A DNA stretch of 64,000 nucleotides. It comes from Herbaspirillum sp. CF444 (GTDB taxonomy: Bacteria; Pseudomonadota; Gammaproteobacteria; Burkholderiales; Burkholderiaceae_D). Made by a program: the position numbers and the translations under genes. The notes under the pieces were generated by a model. The model was not told where the DNA came from and did not search any database. It saw nothing but the letters and a program-made list of their open reading frames with translations. Location of the stretch: assembly GCF_000282135.1 (NCBI RefSeq), contig NZ_AKJW01000067.1, positions 29,203 through 93,202 of the forward strand, written 5' to 3'. Shown in pieces: positions 58,995 through 64,000 of this stretch; within the stretch, counting starts at the first letter, position 1, and every line of letters starts with the position of its first letter.

Positions 58995-59297
58995 ATGGAA
59001 CTCACTCCACGGGAAAAAGACAAGCTGCTGATTTTTACGGCGGCCTTGGTGGCTGAACGGCGCAAGGCGCGCGGCCTGAAACTGAATTATCCGGAAGCGG
59101 TGGCGCTGATCACGGCAGCCATCATGGAAGGCGCGCGCGACGGCCGCACGGTTGCCGAGCTGATGTCGGAAGGCACCAAGATCCTGAGCCGCGCCGACGT
59201 GATGGATGGCGTGGCGGAGATGATCCCCGACATCCAGGTCGAAGCGACTTTCCCGGACGGCAGCAAGCTCGTCACGGTTCATCACCCTATTCCTTAA
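58995..59297 (+). CDS. ureA: Urease gamma subunit
   Basis: This 100-residue structural subunit has the canonical start [39 protein letters not shown], and ends [19 protein letters not shown]. The ATG follows AGGGAGAACACGCG. It is the separate-subunit bacterial arrangement (UreA, UreB, UreC). Confidence 0.97.
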   Translation: MELTPREKDKLLIFTAALVAERRKARGLKLNYPEAVALITAAIMEGARDGRTVAELMSEGTKILSRADVMDGVAEMIPDIQVEATFPDGSKLVTVHHPIP

Positions 59298-59308
59298 GGA
59301 GCACTGAG

Positions 59309-59631
59309 ATGATTCCAGGAGAAATGCTGGTTGAACCCGGCGACATCGAACTCAACGTGGGCCGCGCCACGGCGACCGTCACGGTGGCCAACAGCGGCGA
59401 CAGGCCGATCCAGGTCGGATCGCATTTTCACTTTTTCGAAACCAATCCGGCGTTGAAATTCGACCGCCAGGTCGGTTACGGCATGCGTCTGAACATCGCC
59501 GCCGGTACCGCGGTGCGCTTCGAGCCGGGTCAGGAGCGCACGGTGGAACTGGTGGCGCTGGCGGGCGAACGCAAGGTCTATGGTTTCAACGCCAAGGTGA
59601 TGGGCGCACTCGACAAGAAGGGAAATAAATA

Positions 59632-59632
<1 letters not shown>
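59309..59632 (+). CDS. ureB: Urease beta subunit
   Basis: This 107-residue structural subunit has [19 protein letters not shown] at its start and [18 protein letters not shown] in the middle. The normal length is about 101, with a slightly longer Lys-rich tail here (GALDKKGNK). Its TAA overlaps the ureC ATG by one base (TAATG). Confidence 0.97.
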
Positions 59633-61332
<1,700 letters not shown>

Positions 61333-61338
61333 AAAATT

Positions 61339-61851
61339 ATGCTGACCCTGAACACCAAGATCGAACACGCCGAACACATCGACGGCGAATTGCTGTTGCC
61401 CTACGACCAGCGCGAAAAGAGCCGCCTGCGCGCGACCATGACATCCGGCGAGGAAGTCGCCGTCTTCACCGTGCGCGGCACCGTGCTGCGCAACGGCGAC
61501 CTGCTGCGCGGCGACGATGGCCGCGTGGTGAAGATCAACGCAGCGAGGGAAGCGACTTACCGTGTCGAGGCGAGTTCGCCGCATCAGCTGCTGCGTTGCG
61601 CCTTTCACCTCGGCAACCGCCACACGCAGGCGCAGGTCGGCGAAGGCTTCCTGCGCATTCGCAAGGATCCTGTGCTGAGGGAAATGCTGGAAGGCCTGGG
61701 CGCTCTGGTGACGGAGGAAGAAGCTGCGTTTGAGCCTGAATCCGGCGCCTATGGCGGCGGTCACCACCACCACGGCGACGATCATCATCATCCACTGGCG
61801 CCAATCCCCGTACGCCAGAAGATTCATCGTCCCGGCGATAAGCCCGCTTAG
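61339..61851 (+). CDS. ureE: Urease accessory protein UreE (nickel metallochaperone)
   Basis: This 170-residue protein has the UreE N-terminal domain and the dimer metal-site segment CAFHLGNRHTQAQVGEGFLRIRKDPVLREMLEGLG. The C-terminal tail carries a His cluster (GGHHHHGDDHHH, seven His) that stores nickel. It delivers Ni to UreG. Start 7 bases after ureC. Confidence 0.95.
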   Translation: MLTLNTKIEHAEHIDGELLLPYDQREKSRLRATMTSGEEVAVFTVRGTVLRNGDLLRGDDGRVVKINAAREATYRVEASSPHQLLRCAFHLGNRHTQAQVGEGFLRIRKDPVLREMLEGLGALVTEEEAAFEPESGAYGGGHHHHGDDHHHPLAPIPVRQKIHRPGDKPA

Positions 61852-61868
61852 TTCCTCAGATCGACATC

Positions 61869-62549
61869 ATGCAAGCACAAGCCCTGCTTCATCTGCTCCA
61901 GCTGACCAGCCCATCCTTGCCGATCGGTGCGTACAGCTATTCGCAGGGGCTGGAGGCAGCCATTGAAAACGGCAGCGTGAAGAACGAGGCCGGCGCGCGT
62001 GCCTGGATCATCGATTCGCTGCACGAAGTGGTCGCCCGCTTCGAGGCGCCGATCTTGTGGCGCTTGCTGCGGGCTTTCGCCGAACGCGATGCGGACGCGG
62101 TGGCATTGTGGAATGAACGCTTTATCGCCGCGCGCGATACGGCCGAGTTTCGCGCCGAGACGATACAGATGGGTTACTCGCTGAGCAAGCTGGCCATCGA
62201 TCTGAAGATCGGCGACGAGTCCTTGCTCGGTCTGATGCAGGCGCAGGGCGAAGTGCCTTTGCCGACGGCGTTGGCGTATGCTGCCGTGGCGCTGAACGTA
62301 CCGCATGACGCCGCTTTGCTGGGCATGCTGTTCGCGTGGGCGGAGAATCAGGTGCTGGTCTGCGTCAAGTCGGTGCCGCTGGGCCAGGTCGCCGGGCAAC
62401 GTTTGCTGTTGTCCTTGCAGCCGGAGCTGGAAGCTGCGGCAAAGACGGCGCAGGAGTTGGCCGACGATGAGTTGTCGAACTGGTCGCCGGGCTTGTCGCT
62501 GCTGTCGATGCAGCACGAGGTGCAGTACAGCCGTTTGTACCGTTCTTAA
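61869..62549 (+). CDS. ureF: Urease accessory protein UreF
   Basis: This 226-residue all-helical protein has LHLLQLTSPSLPIGAYSYSQGLEAAIENGSVKN at its start and VPLGQVAGQRLLLSLQPELEAA near the end, the characteristic UreF segments. It bridges UreD and UreG in the nickel-insertion complex. Confidence 0.95.
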   Translation: MQAQALLHLLQLTSPSLPIGAYSYSQGLEAAIENGSVKNEAGARAWIIDSLHEVVARFEAPILWRLLRAFAERDADAVALWNERFIAARDTAEFRAETIQMGYSLSKLAIDLKIGDESLLGLMQAQGEVPLPTALAYAAVALNVPHDAALLGMLFAWAENQVLVCVKSVPLGQVAGQRLLLSLQPELEAAAKTAQELADDELSNWSPGLSLLSMQHEVQYSRLYRS

Positions 62550-62550
62550 T

Positions 62551-62579
62551 GTGGATCTCGGATCCACTGGTCAGATCCA
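62551..62579 (+). other. Hairpin(s) between ureF and ureG
   Basis: GTGGATC-TCG-GATCCAC (62551-62567) is a perfect 7-bp hairpin. TGGATCT (62552) can alternatively pair with AGATCCA (62573-62579), followed by TTTTGAATTTTTATAG. The two mutually exclusive pairings with a T-rich tail look attenuator-like. Confidence 0.45.
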
Positions 62580-62619
62580 TTTTGAATTTTTATAGAATCC
62601 GTTTTTAATCGAGAAAACC

Positions 62620-63255
62620 ATGAGCAATCCTTCTTCTCCCAATCCATTGCGCGTCGGCATCGGCGGCCCGGTCGGCTCCGGCAAGACGGCGCTGTGCGAG
62701 ATGCTGTGCAAACGCATGCGCGACCATTACGACATGGCGGTCATCACCAACGACATCTACACCAAGGAGGACATGGAGATCCTGCTGCGCGCCGATGCAT
62801 TGCCGGCAGAACGCCTGATGGGCGTCGAAACCGGTGGCTGCCCGCACACGGCAATCCGCGAAGACGCCTCGATCAACCTGGAAGCGATCGCGCGCATGAG
62901 CGCAGATTTTCCGGATCTGGACCTGATACTGGTAGAATCCGGCGGCGACAATCTGGCGGCAACGTTCAGCCCGGAATTGTCGGACCTGACGATTTACGTG
63001 ATCGACGTCGCCGGCGGCGAGAAGATTCCGCGCAAGGGTGGCCCGGGTATCACGCGCTCGGATCTGCTGATCATCAACAAGACCGATCTGGCGCCCTACG
63101 TCGGCGCCAATCTCGACATCATGGCGCAGGACGCCAAGCGCATGCGCGGCGAGCGTCCGTTTGTGTTTACCAACTTGCGCAGCGGCGACGGTGTCGAGAC
63201 GGTGATTGAATACATCCGCAAACAAGGTTTGCTGGACGAAAAGAAGCAGGCTTGA
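62620..63255 (+). CDS. ureG: Urease accessory GTPase UreG
   Basis: This 211-residue GTPase has the P-loop GPVGSGKT (16-23), the Ni-binding Cys-Pro-His at 74-76 ([11 protein letters not shown]), [20 protein letters not shown] and the guanine-specificity motif [13 protein letters not shown] hydrolysis drives nickel insertion into urease. Confidence 0.97.
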   Translation: MSNPSSPNPLRVGIGGPVGSGKTALCEMLCKRMRDHYDMAVITNDIYTKEDMEILLRADALPAERLMGVETGGCPHTAIREDASINLEAIARMSADFPDLDLILVESGGDNLAATFSPELSDLTIYVIDVAGGEKIPRKGGPGITRSDLLIINKTDLAPYVGANLDIMAQDAKRMRGERPFVFTNLRSGDGVETVIEYIRKQGLLDEKKQA

Positions 63256-63323
63256 GATTCACGTCATTCAGATTAACCTGGCGCGCGTGCGCATCCACGA
63301 AGATTTATATGAAGGAGAAAAAC

Positions 63324-63938
63324 ATGTTCCGTATTTCCACCAAGACTGCCATGCGCGCCGGCGCATTGACCATCGCCGCGCTGGCAGCAGGCAGCGCTTT
63401 CGCACACCCTGGCCATCCCGATTCGATGATGACGGCGTCGGCCAGCTTCAGCACCGGCTTCGCTCACCCGTTCTCCGGCATCGACCATTTGCTGGCCATG
63501 TTGGCGGTCGGTCTGTGGGCCGCGCAAAACAAGCGTTCGGCGATGTGGGTGTTGCCGTTGGCGTTTCCGTTGATGATGGTCGTCGGGGCACTGCTGGCAT
63601 TTGCCGGCCTTGAATTTCCTGCAGCCGAAACCGGTATTGCGGCTTCGGTTGCGGTGCTCGGCCTGTTGATCGCCTTTGCGGTGAAGATGCCCTTGTGGTC
63701 TAGCACGATGGTGGTGTCGCTGTTTGCGCTGTTCCACGGCTATGCCCATGGCAGCGAATTGCCGCACGGTTCGTCGGCGGCGATGTATGGCCTTGGTTTT
63801 GTGCTGGCGACAGCGTTGTTGCATGCCGCCGGTTTGGGTATTGGCTTGTTCGCCGGCAAGCAGATGGCCGATAAAGTTGTGCGTATCGGTGGTATTGGTA
63901 TCGCTGCCGTGGGTGCATATTTGCTCGCAGGCGTTTGA
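63324..63938 (+). CDS. ureJ: HupE/UreJ-family nickel/cobalt membrane protein
   Basis: This 204-residue membrane protein has a signal-like first helix (GALTIAALAAGSAFAHPGHP), the FAHPFSGIDHLLAMLAVGLWAAQ motif, and FALFHGYAHGSELPHG, both His-rich segments of the HupE/UreJ family of secondary nickel permeases. Six to seven helices. GAAGGAGAAAAAC gives a strong ribosome site. It closes the urease cluster and likely supplies nickel. Confidence 0.92.
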   Translation: MFRISTKTAMRAGALTIAALAAGSAFAHPGHPDSMMTASASFSTGFAHPFSGIDHLLAMLAVGLWAAQNKRSAMWVLPLAFPLMMVVGALLAFAGLEFPAAETGIAASVAVLGLLIAFAVKMPLWSSTMVVSLFALFHGYAHGSELPHGSSAAMYGLGFVLATALLHAAGLGIGLFAGKQMADKVVRIGGIGIAAVGAYLLAGV

Positions 63939-64000
63939 TACGTTGATTTGAATAGCCGATACATATCGGTGATTGAGCAGATGTAAAAGCCGCGTTTCGA

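Overview
The window is chromosomal DNA from a GC-rich betaproteobacterium. Gene content and protein style point to the Oxalobacteraceae, Herbaspirillum-like: a urt-ure nitrogen block, a long-form IF-1 next to a cold-shock gene, and abundant MFS/ABC transport. This placement is inference; no rRNA or other taxonomic marker is present. Coding density is high, and no tRNA, rRNA, CRISPR array or prophage was seen.

Region by region. (1) 1-7.5 kb: leucine/isovalerate catabolism, with both 3-methylcrotonyl-CoA carboxylase subunits and HMG-CoA lyase, interrupted by an MBL hydrolase, a GhrA-like reductase and a YbaK-type deacylase. (2) 7.5-18.4 kb: mixed single genes (nitronate monooxygenase, alpha/beta hydrolase, META lipoprotein, two MFS carriers, an HD-GYP protein, hisC, a DUF4337 protein, a periplasmic binding protein) plus a 40-codon membrane ORF. 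(3) 18.6-21.2 kb: ettA and rarD. (4) 21.3-29.6 kb, all minus strand: a GntR/FCD regulator with a perfect 18-bp operator, a five-gene peptide-type ABC importer, an AMI1-like amidase and ureidoglycolate lyase. It reads as one inducible operon ending at a hairpin terminator. (5) 30-41.1 kb: a drug exporter, an orphan sugar-type binding lipoprotein beside a Cache-HAMP-GGDEF cyclase, two convergent chemoreceptors, a chlorite-dismutase-like protein, a Gfo/Idh oxidoreductase and yjdM. (6) 41.2-43.5 kb: sulfonate-binding protein plus flavin monooxygenase. (7) 43.7-48.9 kb: an RNA/cold-stress neighbourhood with a DEAD-box helicase carrying three DbpA-type domains, a 271-bp foldback element with perfect 28-bp terminal inverted repeats, infA with a long leader, and a cold-shock protein. 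(8) 48.9-51.9 kb: HD hydrolase, a small membrane ORF, a DapA-family enzyme and a ferritin-like protein. (9) 51.9-64 kb: urtABCDE-ureDABCEFG-ureJ, 13 colinear genes behind a sigma-54 promoter with NtrC-type sites.

Functional links: ureidoglycolate lyase in region 4 releases urea and glyoxylate. The urea could be handled by the urease of region 9, and glyoxylate by the GhrA-like reductase of region 1. Regions 4, 6 and 9 together suggest scavenging of organic nitrogen and sulfur. The two genetic elements least like ordinary housekeeping are the foldback element at 46615-46885 and the triple-DbpA helicase beside it.
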